Part shown: in pieces, positions 1 through 5,639 of the stretch
Layout of the letters: each line of letters opens with the position of its first letter
Numbering within the stretch: position 1 is the first letter of the stretch
DNA from: Acetofilamentum sp.
Lineage (GTDB): Bacteria; Bacteroidota; Bacteroidia; Bacteroidales; DTU049
Assembly: GCA_020720525.1 (NCBI GenBank)
Contig: DYON01000172.1
Location: 1-5,639, forward strand
DNA: 5,639 bases
Reading direction: 5' to 3'
Translations under genes and position numbers: made by a program
The notes under the pieces: model-generated
Told to the model about the DNA's origin: nothing
The model's input: only the letters and a program-made list of their open reading frames with translations
Databases searched by the model: none

Positions 1-353
1 CCAAAAAACTTGCAATCACTACCTTTTCGGAGCGCAACAATCCGCATGAGCTTGATGATAAAAAGACTAAAGAGCTCAACAACAAGCTAAAACAACTTAT
101 CGTTGAAAAAACAAGAGGCGTCTCGACCAAATATTTGAGTCACTACTCAAGATGGCTTCTAATTTCTGCTATTGAATTATCTGTAATAGATTTTCACAAA
201 ATCGTTGATGAGATAAAATCAAATAATTCTGCATGGATGGGTTACACGAATTTGGAATCGGCATACAAGAGGTTTTCAACGACCTTTTCTGACGAACCTT
301 TTGTCCAGACATCAAATAGAAATTGGCTTTCAACAAAGAAATTGCCTTCTTAA
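1..353 (+). CDS. C-terminal part of a probable IS1595/ISXO2-like transposase (5' end outside window)
   Basis: The reading frame is open from position 3 to the TAA at 351-353, giving 116 visible residues with no start in view, so the gene begins upstream. A TTG at 135 is in frame but is unlikely to be the start, because good coding sequence continues upstream of it. The clearest signature is RGVSTKYL followed by SHYSRWL (visible residues 38-51), preceded by a basic, Lys/Asn/Leu-rich helix (LNNKLKQLI, residues 25-33). This resembles the end of ISXO2-like DDE transposases, where a helix leads into an 'FRGV(A/S)TKYLxNYLxW' block. That comparison is from memory and no alignment was run. The tail after the block is about 65 residues, longer than I expect for the family. 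The DDE catalytic residues would lie mostly upstream and cannot be checked. It converges on the minus-strand PAS gene. Whether the element is intact or a remnant cannot be decided here; a hypothetical protein of another family is possible. Confidence 0.5.
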   Translation, partial: KKLAITTFSERNNPHELDDKKTKELNNKLKQLIVEKTRGVSTKYLSHYSRWLLISAIELSVIDFHKIVDEIKSNNSAWMGYTNLESAYKRFSTTFSDEPFVQTSNRNWLSTKKLPS

Positions 354-371
354 AAACAACTATAATTATTT

Positions 372-394
372 CGATGTTAATACTTTAAACATCG
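372..394. terminator. weak hairpin between convergent genes, possible bidirectional terminator
   Basis: CGATGTT at 372-378 pairs perfectly with AACATCG at 388-394 around a 9-base loop. It lies 18 bases past the stop of the plus-strand transposase-like gene and about 60 bases past the stop of the minus-strand PAS gene, so it could serve both transcripts. The stem is short and only moderately GC-rich. The plus-strand side is followed by TTATAAC, not a real T-tract, and the minus-strand side reads into AAATAATTAT. It is therefore a poor intrinsic terminator and may be incidental or belong to the end of an insertion element. Confidence 0.22.
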
Positions 395-434
395 TTATAA
401 CAGATAAACACTATAACTAAATTGCTTTATAAAG
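394..434. repeat. cluster of short AT-rich palindromes and TATAAC repeats
   Basis: GTTATAAC at 394-401 is an 8-base palindrome. TATAAC recurs at 412-417, so GTTATA (394-399) and TATAAC (412-417) also form an inverted repeat with a 12-base spacer. CTTTATAAAG at 425-434 is a 10-base palindrome. ACTATAA occurs at 359-365 and again at 410-416. The cluster sits just after the transposase-like gene, where an insertion element's right end would be expected, but the left end is outside the window. In AT-rich DNA such short repeats arise easily by chance. Confidence 0.25.
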
Positions 435-453
435 AGAAATATACAATAGACAA

Positions 454-795
454 CTAAGGCTTTCTAACAAAATGAGGCATTTCTGAAGGCAATATAAGTG
501 AAAGCTCAACATATCCAGCAAACTCTCCATTTTCGAACCAAGGACTTTGATAAATCAGCTTCTTAACTCCTTCTTTTTCAATGGTATATGCGTTTACATA
601 TTGTCCTTGAAGCATATCGCGAAGCTTTTCGGAAGCAGCTTGTGGATGACAATCGAACAGCGATTTACCTATAAGTTCTTTTCCTCCATACTTTTCGAAA
701 GTAGCAACAGAACGATTATTCATAAACAGAATATCCCCATTTTTATCGGAGACAGTTATGGCAAAAGGTGTTTCGTTGGGCCAATTATGATGCAT
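454..795 (-). CDS. small stand-alone PAS domain protein
   Basis: This 113-residue protein consists almost entirely of one PAS fold. 'PFAITVSDKNGDILFMNNRSVATFEKY' (residues 10-36) is the typical opening pair of strands (xxITVxDxxGxIxxxN) leading into the first helix. 'LIGKSLFDCHP' (41-51) is the helix and loop ending in a Cys-His-Pro, and 'YVNAYTIEKEGVKKLIYQSPWFENGEFAGYVELSLIL' (66-102) gives the last three strands. No kinase, GGDEF, HTH or membrane segment is attached, so it would be a cytosolic sensor or adaptor acting through partners. Ligand and partner are unknown. Cys49-His50 might bind haem or metal or be redox-active, but that is inference only. Similar single-PAS proteins with an IEK-G-KK-IYQ-PW strand and a C-terminal EMPHxVR tail are, as I recall, found in anaerobic Bacteroidota and Firmicutes. 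The ATG at 795 lies about 14 bases downstream of a predicted transcription start, which supports this start. The gene is monocistronic here and divergent from trmD. Confidence 0.85.
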   Translation of the reverse strand: MHHNWPNETPFAITVSDKNGDILFMNNRSVATFEKYGGKELIGKSLFDCHPQAASEKLRDMLQGQYVNAYTIEKEGVKKLIYQSPWFENGEFAGYVELSLILPSEMPHFVRKP

Positions 796-814
796 TATTA
801 TTGTATTTAGTTTG

Positions 815-842
815 CAAATATACCAACAGATAAAATAGCAAA
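815..842 (-). promoter_or_regulatory. Bacteroidota-type promoter for the PAS gene
   Basis: On the minus strand, TATATTTG (complement of 815-822) matches the -7 consensus TAnnTTTG exactly, and TTTG (complement of 839-842) is a candidate -33 box with a 16-base gap, slightly short of the usual spacing. Transcription would start near 809, leaving a leader of about 14 bases before the ATG at 795. The -33 box lies within 5 bases of the trmD -7 box on the other strand, so the two promoters are packed together and may compete. Confidence 0.6.
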
Positions 843-846
843 TGGT

Positions 847-854
847 TACCTTTG
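847..854 (+). promoter_or_regulatory. -7 box of a trmD promoter
   Basis: TACCTTTG at 847-854 is an exact match to the Bacteroidota -7 consensus TAnnTTTG. No TTG stands at the expected -33 distance (about 823-828); the nearest TTTG upstream is at 811-814, too far away at 32 bases. Transcription would start near 860, leaving a leader of only about 10 bases before the ATG at 871. It is the only visible promoter for trmD, because the upstream neighbour points the other way. Confidence 0.55.
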
Positions 855-870
855 CATATATTTCATTGGT

Positions 871-1554
871 ATGCGCATCGATATTCTTTCACTTTTCCCC
901 GATATGTTTCAGGGACCACTTTCTGAATCAATCGTAAAAAGGGCTTTGCAAAAAGGGTTAGCCGAAATTCATATCCACAATATTCGTAATTTTGCCACCG
1001 ACAAACATCATCGGGTTGACGATTACCAGTTTGGTGGTGGAGCTGGCATGGTGATGATGCCCGAACCTGTTGTTGCTGCTATTGAATCGCTCACCAACGA
1101 AAGAAAATACGACGAAATCATTTTTATGACTCCAGATGGTGAAGTTTTCAATCAGAAAACAGCCAACCTTATGAGTATGTACGATAATCTGATGCTCATT
1201 TGTGGTCACTACAAAGGATTGGACGAAAGGGTACGGCAACATTTTATTACTCGCGAAATTTCAATTGGCGACTATGTTCTTAGTGGTGGCGAATTGGCGG
1301 CCTGTGTGGTTGCCGATTCGTTAATAAGACTTATTCCAGGCGCGTTGAACGATGAAACTTCGGCTTTGAGCGACTCGTTTCAGGATGGTTTGCTTTCTGC
1401 TCCAGTTTACACTCGTCCGGCCGATTTTCGGGGCTGGAAAGTTCCCGATGTGCTAATGTCGGGTCACGATAAAAATATAGTAGAATGGCGCCAACAACAA
1501 TCGATCGAAAGAACCATAACTCGTCGTCCCGATTTACTAAACGAAGACGAATAA
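871..1554 (+). CDS. trmD: tRNA (guanine-37-N1)-methyltransferase TrmD
   Basis: TrmD transfers a methyl group from S-adenosylmethionine to N1 of G37, next to the anticodon of tRNAs reading CUN, CCN and CGG codons, which prevents +1 frameshifting. It works as a cytosolic dimer of the SPOUT (trefoil-knot) superfamily. The 227 residues are close to the usual bacterial length. The N-terminus MRIDILSLFPDMF is typical, as are DDYQFGGGAGMVM (50-62) and the cofactor-binding knot segments LICGHYKGLDERV (109-121) and SIGDYVLSGGELA (131-143). Arg153 and Asp168 (in SDSFQDGLL) match the catalytic Arg and Asp known from E. coli TrmD, followed by YTRPADFRGWKVPDVLMSGHD and the C-terminal RRPDLL. Nothing essential is missing. 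The ATG at 871 fits the conserved N-terminus exactly. The gene is not in the rpsP-rimM-trmD-rplS operon of Proteobacteria; it has its own promoter box and is followed by 64 bases and a new promoter. Confidence 0.98.
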   Translation: MRIDILSLFPDMFQGPLSESIVKRALQKGLAEIHIHNIRNFATDKHHRVDDYQFGGGAGMVMMPEPVVAAIESLTNERKYDEIIFMTPDGEVFNQKTANLMSMYDNLMLICGHYKGLDERVRQHFITREISIGDYVLSGGELAACVVADSLIRLIPGALNDETSALSDSFQDGLLSAPVYTRPADFRGWKVPDVLMSGHDKNIVEWRQQQSIERTITRRPDLLNEDE

Positions 1555-1571
1555 TTCAGCACAATGTAATA

Positions 1572-1599
1572 TTGGTGGGTGAGAAATTGTTTATCTTTG
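1572..1599 (+). promoter_or_regulatory. promoter for the EEP-uvrB-xerD operon
   Basis: TATCTTTG at 1592-1599 matches the Bacteroidota -7 box TAnnTTTG exactly. TTG at 1572-1574 is a suitable -33 element with a 17-base gap. Transcription would begin near 1605, giving a leader of about 14 bases before the ATG at 1619. No clear Shine-Dalgarno sequence precedes that ATG, as is usual in this phylum. I see no equally good promoter box just upstream of uvrB or xerD, so this one probably serves all three genes. Confidence 0.65.
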
Positions 1600-1618
1600 T
1601 AAAACCAGTATCAAACTC

Positions 1619-2728
1619 ATGAGTCGCAAAAAGTGCCTTGCCGAACGAATTTTATGGATTGTAGTCCTGTTTTTTTCGTTGATGCTCATCATTGCTATTA
1701 TTGCTCCAATGTTGAATCCAAAAAATGTATGGATTCCGGCATTTTTCGGACTTGCCTACCCCTATCTGGCTGCTATTACGCTGGTTGGTGCCATTATAAT
1801 TTGCTTCTTTAGTTTTAAAAAATCGATTATTCCAATACTTATTTTTTTACTTGGAATTGGACCTTGCCGACATTCTTTTCACTTTTCTGGCTCTCGCAAT
1901 CATTTCTCCGAACAGGAAAAAGATGTCAAAATTCTCTCGCAGAATGTGCATTTGTTTGGTGTTTACAACAACGATGGAGAATTGACTCTCGATTCGGTAC
2001 AGCAACTCATTCACGATGAGAAACCCGACATTGCATGTTTCCAGGAATTTTACAACCAAGACAAAGTGAGCAACAGCACCATCGAAGATTTTACTGAGGC
2101 TGGCTTGTTTGGCAATTTTTACGTTCGCCCCTATTCAAAAGTTGGTAAAGATGGCTATTTCGGCATGATTACATTCAGTCGCTTCCCCATCATCGCTAAA
2201 GGCGAAGTGAGCAACCCTGCGAAATCGGGAAAGAAAATTTGTGCTATTTGGTGCGATGTGGTTATAAAAACCGACACTGTTCGCGTTTACAATATTCATT
2301 TACAGTCGATTGGATTCACCAGTACCGAGGAAAGTTTGTTCGACGAAAAGAGCGAAAACCAGGAAGAGCTTGAATACAAATCGAAATCGACTGTTCGAAA
2401 GCTGAAGCGTGCATTTGTGAACAGAAGCTTACAGGTTGAAGCTCTTTACAGCCACATCAAAGAATGTCGATATCCAACTTTTTTGGTGGGCGATTTCAAC
2501 GATACGCCTGTTTCTTATACATATCGAAAGCTGAGACACAATGTGCGCGACGCCTTCCTCGATTCGGGTCCTTGGGGAATGGGAAAAACCTACAATGGAC
2601 CTTTTCCGTCGGTCAGAATCGACTATATTTTTTATCCTGCCATATACGATGCTGCAGGTTTTACCGTACACAATAAAAAATACAGCGACCATTTACCTAT
2701 TACTTGCCGATTCAAAAAGCTGAAATGA
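1619..2728 (+). CDS. membrane-anchored endonuclease/exonuclease/phosphatase (EEP) family protein
   Basis: The 369-residue protein has three predicted N-terminal membrane helices (about 11-30, 38-64 and 69-83) followed by one DNase I/EEP-type metal-dependent phosphoesterase domain (about 103-367). The full catalytic set is present: Asn109 in ILSQNV, Glu143 in CFQEF, His227 in YNIHLQ, Asp292 and Asn294 in VGDFNDTP, Asp335 in RIDYIF, and Asp357-His358 in YSDHLP. It should therefore be an active Mg2+-dependent phosphodiesterase or phosphatase. The substrate cannot be told from sequence; nucleic acid, phospholipid and phosphoinositide-like substrates all occur in the superfamily. Basic residues at the N-terminus (SRKK) and between helices 2 and 3 (FKKS) suggest N-in topology, which puts the catalytic domain outside the cytoplasmic membrane, in the periplasm. 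A charged segment (about 237-268) is inserted between the His227 motif and the next helix. Its TGA overlaps the uvrB ATG as ATGA, so the two are likely translationally coupled. No precise function is assigned. Confidence 0.92.
   Translation: MSRKKCLAERILWIVVLFFSLMLIIAIIAPMLNPKNVWIPAFFGLAYPYLAAITLVGAIIICFFSFKKSIIPILIFLLGIGPCRHSFHFSGSRNHFSEQEKDVKILSQNVHLFGVYNNDGELTLDSVQQLIHDEKPDIACFQEFYNQDKVSNSTIEDFTEAGLFGNFYVRPYSKVGKDGYFGMITFSRFPIIAKGEVSNPAKSGKKICAIWCDVVIKTDTVRVYNIHLQSIGFTSTEESLFDEKSENQEELEYKSKSTVRKLKRAFVNRSLQVEALYSHIKECRYPTFLVGDFNDTPVSYTYRKLRHNVRDAFLDSGPWGMGKTYNGPFPSVRIDYIFYPAIYDAAGFTVHNKKYSDHLPITCRFKKLK
2725..2728 (+). other. ATGA start-stop overlap coupling the EEP gene to uvrB
   Basis: The bases ATGA contain both the uvrB start (2725-2727) and the EEP stop (TGA, 2726-2728). 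Only A-rich sequence (TTCAAAAAGCTGAA) and no GGAGG-like site precedes it, so reinitiation by ribosomes finishing the EEP gene is the likely way uvrB is translated. This overlap is the main argument for the 2725 start over the upstream TTG at 2704. Confidence 0.75.
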
Positions 2729-4737
2729 AAAAATTTGAACTGATAAGCGATTTCACTCCAACTGGCGATCAGCCCGATGCAATTGCACAGCTTGTTGAAG
2801 GGATTGAACGCGGCGATATGTATCAAACATTGCTCGGAGTAACTGGTTCGGGAAAAACATTTACCATTGCCAATGTTATAGCCCAAATTGACAGACCTAC
2901 ACTTGTTTTGAGCCACAACAAAACGTTGGCTGCTCAGCTATATGCCGAATTCAAGCAACTTTTCCCAAACAACGCTGTTGAATATTTCGTTTCGTATTAC
3001 GATTATTATCAACCCGAAGCATATTTGCCGGTTTCGGATACGTATATCGAAAAAGATTTGAGCATCAATGAGGAAATTGAAAAATTCCGTCTGAGTACCA
3101 CTTCTTCGCTGCTCAGCGGAAGACGCGATGTGATTGTTGTGGCTTCGGTTTCGTGTATTTATGGTATTGGAAATCCACAAGATTTTGTAGCGCATGTGAT
3201 TGAACTGGAAAAAGGCAAAAAAAATCCTGTAAAGGCAGTTGTTAATGCGCTTGTTGAAGCTTTGTATTCGCGCAACGACCTGGAATTGCTTCGAGGTACG
3301 TTTAGACTCAAAGGCGATACCCTCGATGTATATCCGGCTTATTCCGACACAACTTACCGAATTATATTTTGGGACGACGAAATTGAAAATATTGCGTCGT
3401 TCGATCCTGTAAACGGAAAAACCATTGAAAACTTAGACAATCTGAGGATTTTTCCTGCCAATATTTTCATGACAACGCGCGATAAGCTTGCATCGGCACT
3501 CAACGAAATATATGTTGATATTGGTGGACAAGTCGATTTTCTGAAATCGATGCACAAAGATGCCGAAGCAAAACGTCTGGAGGATCGAGTCAATTACGAC
3601 TTAGAAATGATGAAAGAGCTTGGGTTTTGCTCGGGAATTGAAAACTACTCTCGATATTTCGATGGACGAAAGCCTGGTTCGCGTCCATTCTGCTTAATAG
3701 ATTACTTCCCCGACGATTTCCTGCTTGTTGTTGACGAGAGTCATGCCACCATTCCGCAAGTTCGTGGAATGTATGGTGGCGACAGATCGCGCAAACAAAT
3801 TTTGGTCGATTATGGATTCCGTTTGCCTTCGGCTATGGACAATCGTCCTTTGAAATTCGATGAATTTGAAGCCTTGCTCAATCAAGTGATATTTGTTTCG
3901 GCTACTCCAGCCGATTTCGAGCTTATGAAAACGGAAGGAGTTGTTGTAGAACAAGTGATTAGACCTACTGGAATTCCCGACCCAGAGGTTGAAGTGCGTC
4001 GCTCAATCAATCAAGTTGACGATTTACTCAACGAAATAAAAATTCGAATAGAGCGCGACGAACGCACTTTGGTAACAACGCTCACCAAGCGAATGTCCGA
4101 AGAATTGAGTAAATATCTTTTCGAGTTGAATATTCCGGCAAAGTACATTCATTCGGATGTTGATACCTTGGACAGAATTGACATTTTGCAAGAATTGAGA
4201 CGTGGCGACATTAAAGTTGTTGTTGGTGTTAATCTTTTGCGTGAAGGTCTCGATTTGCCCGAAGTGACTTTGGTGGCTATTTTGGATGCCGACAAAGAAG
4301 GTTTTTTGCGCAACGAACGAAGTCTGATTCAAACTGCTGGTAGAGCGGCACGCAACATTAATAGCAGGGTGATTTTGTATGCAGAAAAAATGACTGGTTC
4401 CATGGAACGAATGATTGATGAAACCAATCGAAGAAGAACAAAACAACTTGAGTACAACAAGCAAAACAATATAACTCCTACCACTGTCATCAAATCGATG
4501 GGAAGTGGATTTGATGGTTTAAAACGACATAGCAACCGCTACTATTCTGGTCCGGAAGAAGTTAGTATTGCTGCCGACCCATTGGTGCCATACATGAACA
4601 AAGATGCACTCAGAAAGAGAATTGAAGCTGTTAAAAAAGAAATGAGCAAAGCTGCCAAAGAGCTCGATTTTATTTCGGCAGCTCATTTTCGCGACGAAAT
4701 GCTTCATTTGCAAAAACTGTTGAATGAAAACGCTTAA
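2725..4737 (+). CDS. uvrB: excinuclease ABC subunit B (UvrB)
   Basis: UvrB is the damage-verifying helicase of nucleotide excision repair: it is loaded by UvrA, clamps damaged DNA and recruits UvrC for the incisions. From the ATG at 2725 it has 670 residues, the normal length. Visible in order are Walker A GVTGSGKT (38-45, Lys44), the damage-probing beta-hairpin YYDYYQPEAYLP (91-102), Walker B DESH (337-340), SATP (392-395), helicase motif V GVNLLREGLDLPEV (501-514), motif VI QTAGRAAR (536-543), and a C-terminal UVR domain (about 627-664) that contacts UvrC. All key residues are intact. A TTG at 2704 would add seven residues (MPIQKAE) inside the EEP gene, but 2725 is preferred: MKKFELISDFTPTGDQ is a typical UvrB beginning and the start forms an ATGA overlap with the EEP stop. 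Its 3' end overlaps the xerD start by 14 bases. No promoter box or LexA-type site was seen just upstream. Confidence 0.98.
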   Translation: MKKFELISDFTPTGDQPDAIAQLVEGIERGDMYQTLLGVTGSGKTFTIANVIAQIDRPTLVLSHNKTLAAQLYAEFKQLFPNNAVEYFVSYYDYYQPEAYLPVSDTYIEKDLSINEEIEKFRLSTTSSLLSGRRDVIVVASVSCIYGIGNPQDFVAHVIELEKGKKNPVKAVVNALVEALYSRNDLELLRGTFRLKGDTLDVYPAYSDTTYRIIFWDDEIENIASFDPVNGKTIENLDNLRIFPANIFMTTRDKLASALNEIYVDIGGQVDFLKSMHKDAEAKRLEDRVNYDLEMMKELGFCSGIENYSRYFDGRKPGSRPFCLIDYFPDDFLLVVDESHATIPQVRGMYGGDRSRKQILVDYGFRLPSAMDNRPLKFDEFEALLNQVIFVSATPADFELMKTEGVVVEQVIRPTGIPDPEVEVRRSINQVDDLLNEIKIRIERDERTLVTTLTKRMSEELSKYLFELNIPAKYIHSDVDTLDRIDILQELRRGDIKVVVGVNLLREGLDLPEVTLVAILDADKEGFLRNERSLIQTAGRAARNINSRVILYAEKMTGSMERMIDETNRRRTKQLEYNKQNNITPTTVIKSMGSGFDGLKRHSNRYYSGPEEVSIAADPLVPYMNKDALRKRIEAVKKEMSKAAKELDFISAAHFRDEMLHLQKLLNENA

Positions 4738-5638
4738 TATCACCAATCCAGTTTTAAAAAGTTATGCTTCATTTCTAATGTTGGAAAAAGCTTTATCGGA
4801 AAATTCAATTGAAGCTTATTTGCACGATGTGATGCTTTTTATGCGATGGAATAGTCAGATTGGTACCGACAAAGCTCTAGGGAAGATTCAAAAAGACGAT
4901 TTGCACCTTTTTATTCAATGGATGAGCGATATTGAACTTACGGCTCGTTCGCAAGCTCGAATGATTTCGGGCATAAAGTCGTTTTTCGCATTTTGCTATT
5001 CCGATGGTGTATGCGATTCGAATCCAGCTGAACTTATTGAAATGCCACGACTGGGGAAGCATTTGCCCGTGTTTTTAAGCATTGAAGAAATAGATGCCAT
5101 GCTCAAATGCATCGACTTATCGAAAGCCGACGGGCATAGAAGCAAAGCAATTGTTGAGGTGCTTTATGCCTGCGGTTTGCGTGTGAGCGAACTGATTAAT
5201 CTCAGCTTTGCCGACTATTTCCCCGACGAAAGTTTTGTAAGAGCCATTGGAAAAGGGAACAAAGAGCGCTTGGTTCCTATTGGAAAAGAAGCTTCTAAAT
5301 CGTTGGAACAATATATCAAATTCAGTCGTGTTCACTTTCCGGTGGTTCATGGTCATGAACATGTTATTTTTCTCAATCAGAAAGGGCGACGACTCTCGAG
5401 AGTTTCGGTATTCACATTGGTAAAGCGACTTGCAGAAGAAGCTGGAATCAAAAAAAACATCAGTCCACACACTTTTAGGCATTCTTTTGCAACGCATTTG
5501 GTCGAAAATGGTGCCGATTTACGTGTTGTTCAAGAACTACTTGGCCATAGTAGCATCACAACTACCGAAATTTACACACATTTGAGTCGAGAATACTTGC
5601 GCGATACAGTTTTGAAATATCACCCGATGTATCGATAA
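4724..5638 (+). CDS. xerD: tyrosine recombinase, XerD-type
   Basis: This complete 304-residue tyrosine recombinase is the size of XerC/XerD, which resolve chromosome dimers at dif near the replication terminus. The N-terminal SAM-like core-binding domain (about 5-92) contains SYASFLMLEKALSENSIEAYLHDVMLF and GIKSFFAFCY. The C-terminal catalytic domain (about 112-295) has all six active-site residues: Arg153 (ACGLRVSE), Lys177 (GKGNKER), His249 and Arg252 (SPHTFRHSFATHL), His275 (LLGHSS) and the nucleophile Tyr284 (TEIYTHL). Their numbering is a constant five residues above E. coli XerD (R148, K172, H244, R247, H270, Y279), and the tail ends in YHPMYR, like the HPRA end of XerD. This favours XerD over XerC, though a single-recombinase system or another XerC/D paralogue is possible. 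The ATG at 4724 lies inside the last codons of uvrB with no Shine-Dalgarno site, implying coupled translation. There are no phage or integron neighbours, which fits a housekeeping role. Confidence 0.93.
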   Translation: MKTLNITNPVLKSYASFLMLEKALSENSIEAYLHDVMLFMRWNSQIGTDKALGKIQKDDLHLFIQWMSDIELTARSQARMISGIKSFFAFCYSDGVCDSNPAELIEMPRLGKHLPVFLSIEEIDAMLKCIDLSKADGHRSKAIVEVLYACGLRVSELINLSFADYFPDESFVRAIGKGNKERLVPIGKEASKSLEQYIKFSRVHFPVVHGHEHVIFLNQKGRRLSRVSVFTLVKRLAEEAGIKKNISPHTFRHSFATHLVENGADLRVVQELLGHSSITTTEIYTHLSREYLRDTVLKYHPMYR

Positions 5639-5639
5639 G

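Noticed and set aside
547..810. Plus-strand open frame opposite the PAS gene
   Set aside because: The minus-strand frame has clear PAS motifs and a promoter; the plus-strand translation shows no recognisable features.
1562..1574. CAAT/ATTG inverted repeat after trmD as a terminator
   Set aside because: The arms are only four bases, AT-rich, have no following T-tract, and overlap the promoter of the next operon.
2704..2724. Upstream TTG start for UvrB adding seven residues (MPIQKAE)
   Set aside because: The residues fall within the EEP coding region, are not UvrB-like, and the ATG at 2725 gives a typical UvrB N-terminus and an ATGA overlap.
4024..4464. 146-residue antisense open frame within uvrB
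   Set aside because: It lies opposite a fully conserved uvrB region, has a composition typical of reverse translation (rich in Phe, Ser, Asn), and no recognisable domain or promoter.
5345..5360. Inverted repeat GTTCATG-GT-CATGAAC inside xerD as a regulatory or recombination site
   Set aside because: It is short, within conserved-length coding sequence, and lacks the two 11-base arms plus central region expected of a dif-like site.
5392..5403. 12-base perfect palindrome ACTCTCGAGAGT inside xerD
   Set aside because: About one such palindrome is expected by chance in a window this long, and the bases encode ordinary recombinase sequence.
5117..5497. 126-residue antisense open frame within xerD
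   Set aside because: It is opposite the catalytic domain of a complete tyrosine recombinase and shows no independent coding signal.
1..5639. CRISPR array, tRNA or rRNA gene, riboswitch, toxin-antitoxin pair, defence system
   Set aside because: I looked for regular repeats, cloverleaf-like segments, long structured leaders and small gene pairs and saw none; leaders here are only about 10-15 bases.

Overview
The window looks like a chromosomal segment from a member of the Bacteroidota, probably Bacteroidales-like. Three upstream regions carry exact matches to the Bacteroidota -7 promoter box TAnnTTTG. Starts lack GGAGG-type Shine-Dalgarno sequences and have A-rich or very short leaders instead. 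The protein variants (a three-helix membrane EEP protein, a stand-alone PAS protein) also fit this phylum. Species cannot be assigned from the sequence alone.

Layout. (1) Positions 1-353 hold the 3' end of a plus-strand gene entering from outside the window, probably the C-terminus of an IS1595/ISXO2-like DDE transposase. (2) Positions 354-453 are an AT-rich convergent intergenic stretch with small palindromes and one weak hairpin. (3) Positions 454-795, minus strand, encode a 113-residue single-domain PAS protein. (4) Positions 796-870 are a compact divergent promoter region. (5) Positions 871-1554, plus strand, are trmD, the tRNA m1G37 methyltransferase. (6) After 64 bases with a well-formed promoter comes a tight run of three plus-strand genes: a membrane-anchored endonuclease/exonuclease/phosphatase (EEP) family protein (1619-2728), uvrB (2725-4737) and a xerD-type tyrosine recombinase (4724-5638). 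The genes overlap by 4 and 14 bases, so they are very likely one translationally coupled operon read from the promoter at 1572-1599.

Functionally the window is mostly housekeeping: tRNA modification for reading-frame maintenance, nucleotide excision repair, and chromosome dimer resolution or related site-specific recombination. The least characterised members are the EEP protein, whose catalytic domain probably lies outside the cytoplasm despite its coupling to uvrB, and the small PAS protein. Motif sets for TrmD, EEP, UvrB and XerD are complete, with no frameshifts or lost catalytic residues seen. I did not find convincing evidence of a new multi-gene system; the findings are modest and are scored that way.
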